This document shows, piece by piece, positions 1 through 6,099 of a stretch of 21,913 nt of DNA. The notes below the pieces were generated by a model that worked only from the letters and a program-made list of their open reading frames with translations, did not search any database and had not been told where the DNA came from. Both the position numbers and the translations under genes were made by a program. How positions within the stretch are numbered: position 1 is the first letter of the stretch; every line of letters begins with the position of its first letter. The DNA is from HyVt-337 sp964428895 (GTDB lineage Bacteria > Planctomycetota > Phycisphaerae > SM23-33), in contig CAYRZU010000059.1 of the NCBI GenBank assembly GCA_964428895.1, positions 1-21,913 on the forward strand, in the 5' to 3' direction.

Positions 1-16
1 TGGCCAACAGGGACTC

Positions 17-190
17 TCATTCAAGACTGGAACAGGTTTCGGGGGGCAGGTCATCATAACGGAAGGCCATGATCAGGAACGCGTTCAACAAGACGCGTTC
101 GTGAACAAACAAGCCACTCACATTCCACCGGACCTGCGGCCAAAGAGGATGCAGCGCCGCGTCGCCGTGGAACATTTCACCGGCTCCCAT
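17..190 (-). CDS. Possible small protein of unknown function (57 aa)
   Basis: This short minus-strand ORF starts at an ATG preceded by an AAAGG box about 7 nt upstream, and it stops at 17-19. The product would begin MGAGEMFHGDAALHPLW and shows no signal peptide, clear membrane helix or motif that I recognise. It lies on the same strand as the tRNA-Arg upstream but beyond a terminator-like hairpin, so it would need its own promoter, and I see no convincing one. It may be a chance ORF in GC-rich DNA. The plus-strand ORFs over the same bases look less likely still. Besides this ORF, 1-357 shows nothing I can identify. Confidence 0.2.
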   Translation of the reverse strand: MGAGEMFHGDAALHPLWPQVRWNVSGLFVHERVLLNAFLIMAFRYDDLPPETCSSLE

Positions 191-357
191 ATCTTACCTT
201 TCACGGAGGGACATGCTTCCTACGCCGTCTCCCGCCTGGGGATATGGGCGCCCTCACAGTTCTACCTCACGGTTAGTTCTCCATTCTAACTGCATTGGCC
301 GAAGCTGGCAACGGGGGTGTTTGGTCGATAGAGGGCCGGTCACCAAGCGCAGAGCAA

Positions 358-390
358 ACGCCGGCCACAACGCGTGGTCACGGCCGGCGT
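358..390 (-). terminator. Terminator-like hairpin after tRNA-Arg
   Basis: A perfect 9-bp inverted repeat (acgccggcc / ggccggcgt) with a 15-nt loop begins 8 bases past the 3' end of the tRNA-Arg on the minus strand. Only TT follows the stem, so the T tract is weak, and termination or 3'-end processing is inferred from position. Confidence 0.45.
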
Positions 391-397
391 TATCGAA

Positions 398-471
<74 letters not shown>

Positions 472-475
472 AGGT

Positions 476-498
476 GCGTCGTTCGGATCGAACGACGC
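476..498 (-). repeat. Perfect inverted repeat in the tRNA-Arg 5' leader
   Basis: Two 10-bp arms (gcgtcgttcg and cgaacgacgc) flank a 3-bp loop. The repeat ends 4 bp before the mature tRNA 5' end and begins about where transcription should start. It could be an RNA hairpin in the pre-tRNA leader or a DNA operator. The symmetry is seen directly and the role is not known. Confidence 0.7.
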
Positions 499-503
499 GC
501 GGC

Positions 504-533
504 ATTGTAGACGGCCGGTAGACGGCCGGTCAA
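504..533 (-). promoter_or_regulatory. Promoter of tRNA-Arg
   Basis: On the minus strand a TTGACC box (528-533) and a TACAAT box (504-509) are separated by 18 bp. Transcription should start near 497, about 26 nt before the tRNA. Nearly the whole spacer consists of an 11-bp tandem duplication. Confidence 0.7.
507..528. repeat. 11-bp perfect tandem duplication
   Basis: The unit gtagacggccg occurs twice in a row (507-517 and 518-528). It overlaps the -10 box and fills the spacer of the tRNA-Arg promoter. Confidence 0.9.
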
Positions 534-559
534 GGCTCGCCGCTACCAGCCCATGGACA

Positions 560-569
560 CCCCCCCCCC
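560..569. repeat. Poly-C tract (10 C)
   Basis: Ten consecutive C residues lie about 20 bp upstream of the -35 box of the lipoprotein operon. Such homopolymers are prone to slippage, but no effect on the promoter is shown here. Confidence 0.85.
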
Positions 570-588
570 GCCTGGGTCCACAGGAACA

Positions 589-617
589 TTGCACCCACCT
601 TGGGATCGTGGTAGCCT
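589..617 (+). promoter_or_regulatory. Promoter of the lipoprotein cluster
   Basis: TTGCAC (589-594) and TAGCCT (612-617) are separated by 17 bp. Transcription would start near 624, giving a leader of about 20 nt before the ATG at 645, with a GAGAGAG ribosome site. The -10 box is imperfect. Confidence 0.5.
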
Positions 618-644
618 CGCTTGCACTATCGCGAAAGAGAGAGC

Positions 645-1274
645 ATGCTCACGCGTCGCCTATCACATCGCTTCACGCTTCTGGCCGTCCTTCTGATTGC
701 TGCCCTGCTTGTCGGATGCGACCAGTGGAAAGTCTACGAACCCCAGGACCTGGCCGCAGCGCGGAAGGTCGTGGTCCTACCGGCCGCCGGCGCCCCAGGC
801 GGCTTCGGCCCTCACGCCGGACGCGTGCAGACGGGCCTGCTGATCACAGCCTTGGACCGGACCGGGAGATTCAAGGTAGAAGGCCCCGCCCGTTTGCGCC
901 AGCGCATGAGCGCCTTCGGTGATCCGTCGCTCTGGTCGGCCGATACGCAAGGCGCCTTGGCCGCCGAACTCGGCGCCGACCTGCTGGCGATCGCCGAGGT
1001 GGTGGACTATCGACCCACCGTTGACACCCGCCGTTCGAACTACTACTTCGGCTCATCGACTCAAACCGAATCCACCTTCTGGGCCAGCGTGAACGTCAGG
1101 CTGATTCGCCCGGCTGACGGCGCGATCGTCTACTACGGCACAGGGACGGCCGAATCGAAGGACGGCTACGGGCCGGCCATGCTGCAGGCGACGGATCAGG
1201 CCGTGACCGGGCTGAACCAATTCCTGCAAAGCAATCCCCCGCCGCCGACGCCGGTGGAAGGAGCCCAACCGTGA
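645..1274 (+). CDS. Lipoprotein 1 of four, CsgG-like
   Basis: This is a predicted lipoprotein of 209 residues. A basic n-region (MLTRRLSHR) and hydrophobic core lead to the lipobox LLVGC followed by Asp-Gln. An earlier in-frame TTG at 621 is possible, but the ATG at 645 has a purine-rich ribosome site and gives a normal signal peptide. The mature part has the pattern of CsgG/LpoB-like periplasmic domains: an early beta strand (KVVVLPA), a GADLLAIAEV strand, and a late block, DGAIVYYGTGTAESKDGYG, matched in lipoproteins 3 and 4. Its stop overlaps the GTG start of the next gene (GTGA). Asp at +2 favours inner-membrane retention in E. coli, and whether that rule holds here is unknown. The family is inferred from pattern; the molecular role is unknown. 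Confidence 0.85.
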   Translation: MLTRRLSHRFTLLAVLLIAALLVGCDQWKVYEPQDLAAARKVVVLPAAGAPGGFGPHAGRVQTGLLITALDRTGRFKVEGPARLRQRMSAFGDPSLWSADTQGALAAELGADLLAIAEVVDYRPTVDTRRSNYYFGSSTQTESTFWASVNVRLIRPADGAIVYYGTGTAESKDGYGPAMLQATDQAVTGLNQFLQSNPPPPTPVEGAQP

Positions 1275-1801
1275 ACGCTTCGCTGCGTCTGATGGTGCTA
1301 CTTCTGGCGACCTCCGCGCTGCTCGTTGGCTGCGAGCCCGAGCCGACGACCTACAACGTGCCCAGCCTCTTGGCGGTCCATCACCTGCTGGTGGCCCCGA
1401 TGCGGTCCAGCGACCCCGGTGTCGGGCCCGTTGCGTCGGGCGCAGCCTTTGTCCATCTGGCCAACGCCGCCCTGCCCCAGTTGACGGTGGCTGAAACTCC
1501 GATTCTGTGGCGGCTGAGCGGCGCCTCGCCGGCGACACCCCAGGACCTCGCCGCAGCCGGCCAACAGTTCGGCGCCGACGCGGTGCTGACGGGCGTTTCG
1601 CAATGCGTGCCCCCCTCGACCGAAAAGGGAGATTCTCAGGTGGCCGTCACCGTCCAGATCGTTTCGACGGAGACGGGCGACATCATCTATGAACACACGG
1701 GCCAAAGCACGGACAAGCACCTGCCCACGGCCTTTACCCAGGCGTCCCAAGCGGCGCTGAAGCCTTTCGAGGCTCTTGTTCGCCAGAATCGCAAACCGTA
1801 A
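1271..1801 (+). CDS. Lipoprotein 2 of four, CsgG-like, divergent
   Basis: This 176-residue lipoprotein starts at GTG, with AAGGAG 7 nt upstream and a 4-nt overlap with the preceding stop, so translation is probably coupled. The signal peptide ends in the lipobox ALLVGC followed by Glu-Pro-Glu-Pro. The mature domain keeps the shared elements (HHLLVAPM, GADAVLTGVSQ, ETGDIIYEHTGQ, then a C-terminal helix). It is the shortest of the four and lacks the GY element near the end that the other three share. It is followed after 14 bp by lipoprotein 3. It is probably a diverged paralog, and its function is unknown. Confidence 0.85.
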   Translation: MNASLRLMVLLLATSALLVGCEPEPTTYNVPSLLAVHHLLVAPMRSSDPGVGPVASGAAFVHLANAALPQLTVAETPILWRLSGASPATPQDLAAAGQQFGADAVLTGVSQCVPPSTEKGDSQVAVTVQIVSTETGDIIYEHTGQSTDKHLPTAFTQASQAALKPFEALVRQNRKP

Positions 1802-1815
1802 GGAGACTTGTTGCG

Positions 1816-2499
1816 ATGATGCCTCTACCGACGTCTCGCGCCCGCAGGACCCACGGCGCCCTCGTTGTCATGATCGCCGCAGCGGCCATGGTTCTGCTCG
1901 GCTGTGAGCCGGACATTCAGGTCGACTCACACATCTACCGTCAACTCGAGCCGATTCACCACGTGGCGGTCGTGCCGTTCGTCGATGCCCACAACGCCGA
2001 AGGCTCGGGCGATCTGGTCGTCACCGCCGCGATGAAGGAGCTCTACAACTGCCCCGGCCTGCGGATCTACGAGCGAACGCAGGTCAAGACGCTGATCGAT
2101 GAGCACGATCTGATGCAGGCGCTGGGCAACGACGCCAAGCTGGCCGCCAAGATCGGCGAACTGACCGGCGCCGACGCCATCATCCTGGGCGAGGTCATGC
2201 AATACGAAGCCCAGTCCGAGAGCAGTTCCTTGGCGATCACGGCCATCACAAGTTCGTCCACTCGGACCATTCATCGCGTGGGGCTGAGCGTTCGCGCGGT
2301 GCGGGTCAGCGACGGCCAGGTGATCTACACCGACCTCGGCGAGGGTGTCAGCAATCAGGGCTATGCCGGCGCCGCCGAAATCGCCGCCCACAACGCCCTG
2401 GCGCCGTGGGTCGCCTCCTTCAAGAAGCGAGACCTCGTCCAGCAACAGGCTGCTCAGGAACAGGCCGCCCAACAGCAAGCCGCCCAGGAACAGGAATGA
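1816..2499 (+). CDS. Lipoprotein 3 of four, CsgG-like, Gln/Ala-rich tail
   Basis: This 227-residue lipoprotein has AAGGAG 10 nt before its ATG; a second ATG follows at once. The signal peptide ends in MVLLGC followed by Glu-Pro-Asp. It is the best match to the CsgG family of the four: HHVAVVPFVD strand, an ERTQVKTLIDEHDL helix as in CsgG-like proteins, GADAIILGEV, and the DGQVIYTDLGEG block followed by GYAGAAEIAAHNAL. Roughly the last 18 residues are almost only Gln, Ala and Glu in short repeats and look disordered. Its stop overlaps the start of lipoprotein 4 (ATGA). CsgG itself forms an outer-membrane pore for curli, but no other curli gene is seen, so pore formation should not be assumed. 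Confidence 0.85.
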   Translation: MMPLPTSRARRTHGALVVMIAAAAMVLLGCEPDIQVDSHIYRQLEPIHHVAVVPFVDAHNAEGSGDLVVTAAMKELYNCPGLRIYERTQVKTLIDEHDLMQALGNDAKLAAKIGELTGADAIILGEVMQYEAQSESSSLAITAITSSSTRTIHRVGLSVRAVRVSDGQVIYTDLGEGVSNQGYAGAAEIAAHNALAPWVASFKKRDLVQQQAAQEQAAQQQAAQEQE

Positions 2500-3101
2500 C
2501 CACGGACCTCCCACGATCGACCGTTATTGCACTGGCCGCCGTTTTGGCGCTGGCCGGCTGCGTGCCGGACATCCCCGCCAACGACCAGGAGATCTTGGCG
2601 AGCGTCAAGACGATGGTGGTCCTGCCGCTAACGGACGGCCCGTCGACCGAAGCCCAGGGCTCGGCCTGGGTCGCCCGCGGCGCCGTGATTCACGAACTTT
2701 TCCAGATGGAACGATGGGCCGTCACCAACGTCTCGCGCGACCTGGTCGAACAGGCCGCCGCTCGGGCCGGGGTGGATTTGATCGACTGCTACGATCCCGT
2801 CGCCGCGGCTGCCCTGGCGCGCGAGTTGAACGCCGACGCCGCCGTCTGCGGCGAAATCCTCCACTGGGGCACACGCCAGGAGCTCGGCACGTCCTCCACC
2901 ATGATGGTCCTCAAGGGCGCGGAGACCCAGACGCATCATTACGTCAGCTTGAGTCTGCGAGTGGTCGACGCACGCGACGGCGAAATCCTCTGCACCGGCG
3001 CCGGTGAGGGCATGAGCAAGGAAGGCTACAGCTCCGCCGCCGAAGTTGCCGCCGATGAGGCCCTACACTCCCTGGCCACATTCGCCCGCTACAACAAGTA
3101 A
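2496..3101 (+). CDS. Lipoprotein 4 of four, CsgG-like
   Basis: This 201-residue lipoprotein begins MTTDLPRSTVIALAAVLALA and has the lipobox ALAGC followed by Val-Pro-Asp. I chose the ATG at 2496 over an upstream in-frame ATG at 2406 because it gives a proper signal peptide and an ATGA overlap with the previous gene. The mature part repeats the order of lipoprotein 3: KTMVVLPLTDG, a helix ending in RDLVEQAAARAGVDL, NADAAVCGEI, DGEILCTGAGEG and GYSSAAEVAADEALHSL. It ends the cluster, 16 bp before the convergent PPK2 gene, with no obvious terminator between them. Lipoproteins 3 and 4 look like the most similar pair. Confidence 0.85.
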   Translation: MTTDLPRSTVIALAAVLALAGCVPDIPANDQEILASVKTMVVLPLTDGPSTEAQGSAWVARGAVIHELFQMERWAVTNVSRDLVEQAAARAGVDLIDCYDPVAAAALARELNADAAVCGEILHWGTRQELGTSSTMMVLKGAETQTHHYVSLSLRVVDARDGEILCTGAGEGMSKEGYSSAAEVAADEALHSLATFARYNK

Positions 3102-3117
3102 CGGCCCAGCTCCCGCC

Positions 3118-3927
3118 CTAGCTCAGCGAGAAGTCCTTCGGGTCGAACTCCGGCTTGGGGTAGGCCATGTCCAGGCCTTCAAGAGTTTCGCGGATGATGC
3201 TACCGACGGCCAGATTGCGGAACCATTTGTGATCGGCCGGGATGACGAACCACGGCGCGTGCGACGTGGAGCACTTGGTCAGGGCATCTTCATACGCAGC
3301 CATGTAGTCGCCCCACTGCTCGCGGACCTTGAGATCATCGGGGTTGAACTTCCAGTGCTTGCGGGGGTCTTCCAGGCGCTTGCGGAACCGCTTGAGTTGC
3401 TCGTCCTTGCCGACGTGCAGGAAGAACTTCAGGATGTGCGTGCCGCCGTCAGCCAATTGCTTCTCGAACTCATTGATGCGGGCGTATCGGCCTCGCCAGA
3501 CCTTGGCGGCCACGAGTTGGCGAACACGCACGACCAGCACATCCTCATAATGCGACCGGTTGAAGATGCCGATCTGCCCTTTCCGCGGGGCGGCCTTGTG
3601 GATGCGCCACAGGAAATCGTGGGCCAATTCCTCGTCCGTCGGCGCTTTGAAGCTCGTCACGTGACAGCCTTGCGGATTGATCGGCCCCATGACGTGACGG
3701 ATCGTGCCATCCTTACCGCCGGCGTCCATCGCCTGCAGCACAATCAGCAGTGAGCGCTTGTTCTCGGCGTAGAGCAGGTACTGCAAGTCAGCCAACCGGT
3801 CGACGTTCGCCTTCAGTTGCTTGGTGGCGTCCTTCTTGCGTTCGATGCCGCCCGTGTCAGCCGCATCATGCTCGCCAAGATCCACCTTACTGCCGGCCGT
3901 CACTCGAAATCGTTCCACCCAACTCAT
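3118..3927 (-). CDS. ppk2: PPK2-family polyphosphate kinase
   Basis: This 269-residue protein fits the single-domain PPK2 family, which transfers phosphate between polyphosphate and nucleotides in the cytoplasm. The Walker A loop is AMDAGGKDG (residues 66-74, Lys72). It is followed by the family block GPINPQGCHVTSFKAP and the segment GIFNRSHYEDVLVVRV (about 120-135), which holds the Walker B region. The length is normal. The ATG has a GAGGTG ribosome site, and a strong promoter lies at 3979-4007, so it is a single-gene unit. Whether it prefers AMP, ADP or GDP cannot be read from the sequence. Confidence 0.95.
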   Translation of the reverse strand: MSWVERFRVTAGSKVDLGEHDAADTGGIERKKDATKQLKANVDRLADLQYLLYAENKRSLLIVLQAMDAGGKDGTIRHVMGPINPQGCHVTSFKAPTDEELAHDFLWRIHKAAPRKGQIGIFNRSHYEDVLVVRVRQLVAAKVWRGRYARINEFEKQLADGGTHILKFFLHVGKDEQLKRFRKRLEDPRKHWKFNPDDLKVREQWGDYMAAYEDALTKCSTSHAPWFVIPADHKWFRNLAVGSIIRETLEGLDMAYPKPEFDPKDFSLS

Positions 3928-3978
3928 CAGTCACCTCATTAAGCTCGCCGCCGCTCGGTTTCCTTTGATCGTGCAGCG

Positions 3979-4007
3979 ATAGTACGCACCCCTTCAAAGC
4001 CGGTCAA
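3979..4007 (-). promoter_or_regulatory. Promoter of ppk2
   Basis: On the minus strand TTGACC (4002-4007) and TACTAT (3979-3984) are 17 bp apart. The leader before the ATG would be about 45 nt. Confidence 0.7.
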
Positions 4008-4028
4008 CACCGGCCGAGCCGAGCCGAC

Positions 4029-4057
4029 TTGACCGCCAGCCCTCGCCCTGCGACAAT
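4029..4057 (+). promoter_or_regulatory. Promoter of tRNA-Pro
   Basis: TTGACC (4029-4034) and GACAAT (4052-4057) are separated by 17 bp. The expected start is only a few bases before the tRNA at 4068. It may also serve the downstream protein gene. Confidence 0.65.
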
Positions 4058-4067
4058 CCGCCTGCCT

Positions 4068-4141
4068 CGGGGCGTAGCTCAGCTTGGTAGAGTGCCTGCT
4101 TTGGGAGCAGGAAGTCGCTGGTTCAAATCCAGTCGCCCCGA
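4068..4141 (+). tRNA. tRNA-Pro, anticodon TGG
   Basis: All arms of the cloverleaf are present: acceptor CGGGGCG/CGCCCCG, D arm GCTC/GAGT, anticodon stem CCTGC/GCAGG with loop TTTGGGA, 5-nt variable loop, and T arm GCTGG-TTCAAAT-CCAGT. The anticodon TGG decodes proline CCN codons. The discriminator is A and no CCA is encoded. A protein gene begins within about 45 nt, with no terminator between. Confidence 0.95.
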
Positions 4142-4183
4142 TTGTCCTTCGTGCCTGGGGGTCCGATGAAAGGGAACGTATCG

Positions 4184-4843
4184 ATGGCGCGGTGTCATTC
4201 GTGCAACATGCCGCTGGGGTTGGGCGTCCTGTCGGGCCGGATCAAGCTGGACGGCTACCGGTTCTGTCGGCTGTGTTCTCAGCAGTGGCTGGAGCAGCGT
4301 GGTCCGCGGACGCTGGCTGAGTTGTGCGAAAACCAATCCCCGGCGAAGGTATTCATGATCCGGCGCGCCTGGACTCGGAACCCGGACAAGCAAGGCAATC
4401 AGCGCCTCCTTGGGCCCCTGATCTTCACGGACAAGGGAGTCTGCTTCCTCCAGATCGGATCTGCTCAGCCGGCGAATCCGGCCGTGGGGTTGCTGGTCGG
4501 CGCGCTTATCGGCGCTCTCCTGGATGGCGATGTCAGGCGGAAATGCGACCTCGCATTTGATGAAGGTGAGAACCGTATCGCCCGGCCGGCCACCAGCTTG
4601 GTGGACTTGCTCCATCGCGCGGAACGAGTGCTGTTCCACCCCCGGGAGGACATCACGACACTCCGAATCAGCCCCGGCGGCGTGACGGTTAAGCACGATG
4701 GCAAGAAGCAGTGGTACGGGATCGTCAAGGGCCAACCTCGGCCCTCGCGGAAACTCACCGAGGCCTACCGCATGGCCATTGAGACCAACAGTGACCCCGT
4801 CCTGGCCTGCAAGTACGTCTCCCAGGAGCCGGATCTCCGCTAG
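4184..4843 (+). CDS. Unrecognised protein with N-terminal zinc-ribbon-like motif
   Basis: I do not recognise this 219-residue protein. Two CxxC pairs (Cys4/Cys7 and Cys28/Cys31) at the N-terminus look like a small zinc ribbon. A short hydrophobic Gly/Ala/Leu segment (about residues 100-113, VGLLVGALIGALL) sits mid-protein and is too short for a sure membrane helix. The remainder is mixed charged sequence without known motifs, partly beta-rich in appearance. The ATG at 4184 has AAAGGGA upstream; an ATG at 4166 and a TTG at 4142 are in-frame alternatives. The gene follows tRNA-Pro on the same strand with no promoter of its own that I can see, so it may be co-transcribed with the tRNA. Confidence 0.7.
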   Translation: MARCHSCNMPLGLGVLSGRIKLDGYRFCRLCSQQWLEQRGPRTLAELCENQSPAKVFMIRRAWTRNPDKQGNQRLLGPLIFTDKGVCFLQIGSAQPANPAVGLLVGALIGALLDGDVRRKCDLAFDEGENRIARPATSLVDLLHRAERVLFHPREDITTLRISPGGVTVKHDGKKQWYGIVKGQPRPSRKLTEAYRMAIETNSDPVLACKYVSQEPDLR

Positions 4844-4906
4844 GAGAAGCGTACCCGTCCGTCCGGGCGCGGCCTGCACACTTTCCCGTCACGGTTATCA
4901 TCCCCG

Positions 4907-4914
4907 CCCCCCCC
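4907..4914. repeat. Poly-C tract (8 C)
   Basis: Eight C residues end 7 bp before the -35 box of the S49 peptidase promoter. Confidence 0.8.
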
Positions 4915-4921
4915 GTTGCGG

Positions 4922-4950
4922 TTGCAGGGGGCTTCTGGCGAGGCTATAAG
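4922..4950 (+). promoter_or_regulatory. Promoter of the S49 peptidase operon
   Basis: TTGCAG (4922-4927) and TATAAG (4945-4950) are separated by 17 bp. The start codon lies about 25 nt after the expected transcription start, with AAGGAG between. Confidence 0.7.
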
Positions 4951-4981
4951 AACGGTTCACGTTGACTGAAGGAGACTGGCC

Positions 4982-6073
4982 ATGAGTGACAATCTCGTAC
5001 CCCCTCCGCCGCCGTCCGACGTCGTTGAGACATCCTCGGCCGCGGCCCCGCGGTCGCGCAGCCCGTTCAGTTGGTTCCTGAACATTCTGGGCATTGTGTT
5101 CGTGCTGGGCTCGATCACGCTGAACTTCATTCTGCTGATCGTAGTGATCGCCCAGGCCGCCAGCGCCGACGCCAACACCCGCGTAGCCACCAACATCATC
5201 AAGAAGGGCAACACCTCCCAGACGGTGGCGGTCTACCATCTGGAGGATGTTGTCGCTCCGGAGTCGGCCCGGGCGTTCGCCGATTTCCACAAGGCTGTCA
5301 TCAAGGACAACAAGGTCAAGGCCATCGTGCTCCGGGTGGTCTCCCCTGGCGGCCGCGTGACCAGTAGCGACCAGATCCACCGGATGGTCACCGAGCTGCG
5401 CGAGGCGGGCAAGACCGTGGTGGTCTCGATGGGCGGGGTGGCCGCCAGCGGCGGGTATTTCATCTCGGCGCCGGCCCACGAGATCATGGCCGAGCCGACC
5501 ACCATCACCGGCAGCATCGGCGTGCTGATGACGTACTTTGTCTTCGAGGACGCCATGGGCAAGCTGGGGATCGACTCGGTCGTCATCAAGTCCACCCACG
5601 CCGAGCCGTGGAAGGACGCCGGCAGCCCCTTCCGCAAGCTGAGCCCCCGCGAGCGCGAGTACCTGCTGACGATTCTGGATGAATACCAGCAGCAGTTCGA
5701 GGAGGTCGTCCGGGCCGGCCGAGGCGACCGCCTCAAGACGCGCACCAACACCCTCAGCCGCGTGGTCGGCGAGGGCGAGGCCGCCACCGTCGAAGAAATC
5801 ACGGAGACCGAGCCGTTTAACGGGAAGATCTACCTGCCCACCGCCGCCAAGGAACTGGGGTTGATCGATTCGATCGGCTACCGCGCCGACGCCATCGACC
5901 GGGCGGCCGAGCTGGCCAATCTGACCAAACCCCACGTGGTGCGTTTCAGTCGAAAGAAGTCGGCGTTCGAGCTGCTCTTCGGAGCCAAGGCGCCTGAAAT
6001 TGAGTCAATCGGGCCGAAAGCGATCCGTGCGTACGGAACGCCGACGTTCGAGATGATCTGGCGGGTCCAATAG
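4982..6073 (+). CDS. sppA: S49-family signal peptide peptidase-like protease
   Basis: This 363-residue membrane protein fits the short, single-domain SppA family, which cleaves remnant signal peptides in the membrane. A Pro/Ser-rich cytoplasmic tail (1-30) precedes one membrane helix (about 31-58), and the ClpP-like protease domain follows. The nucleophile is Ser156 in GGVAASGGYFIS, and the general base is Lys211 in EPWKDAGSPFR, the Ser/Lys dyad of the family. GSIGV (177-181) is also typical. The start has AAGGAG 7 nt upstream. The oxidoreductase gene follows after 26 bp, so both are probably on one transcript. Assignment to S49 is firm; the exact substrate is not known. Confidence 0.93.
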   Translation: MSDNLVPPPPPSDVVETSSAAAPRSRSPFSWFLNILGIVFVLGSITLNFILLIVVIAQAASADANTRVATNIIKKGNTSQTVAVYHLEDVVAPESARAFADFHKAVIKDNKVKAIVLRVVSPGGRVTSSDQIHRMVTELREAGKTVVVSMGGVAASGGYFISAPAHEIMAEPTTITGSIGVLMTYFVFEDAMGKLGIDSVVIKSTHAEPWKDAGSPFRKLSPREREYLLTILDEYQQQFEEVVRAGRGDRLKTRTNTLSRVVGEGEAATVEEITETEPFNGKIYLPTAAKELGLIDSIGYRADAIDRAAELANLTKPHVVRFSRKKSAFELLFGAKAPEIESIGPKAIRAYGTPTFEMIWRVQ

Positions 6074-6099
6074 CCCCGCCCGTAACGAGGAATACCTTC

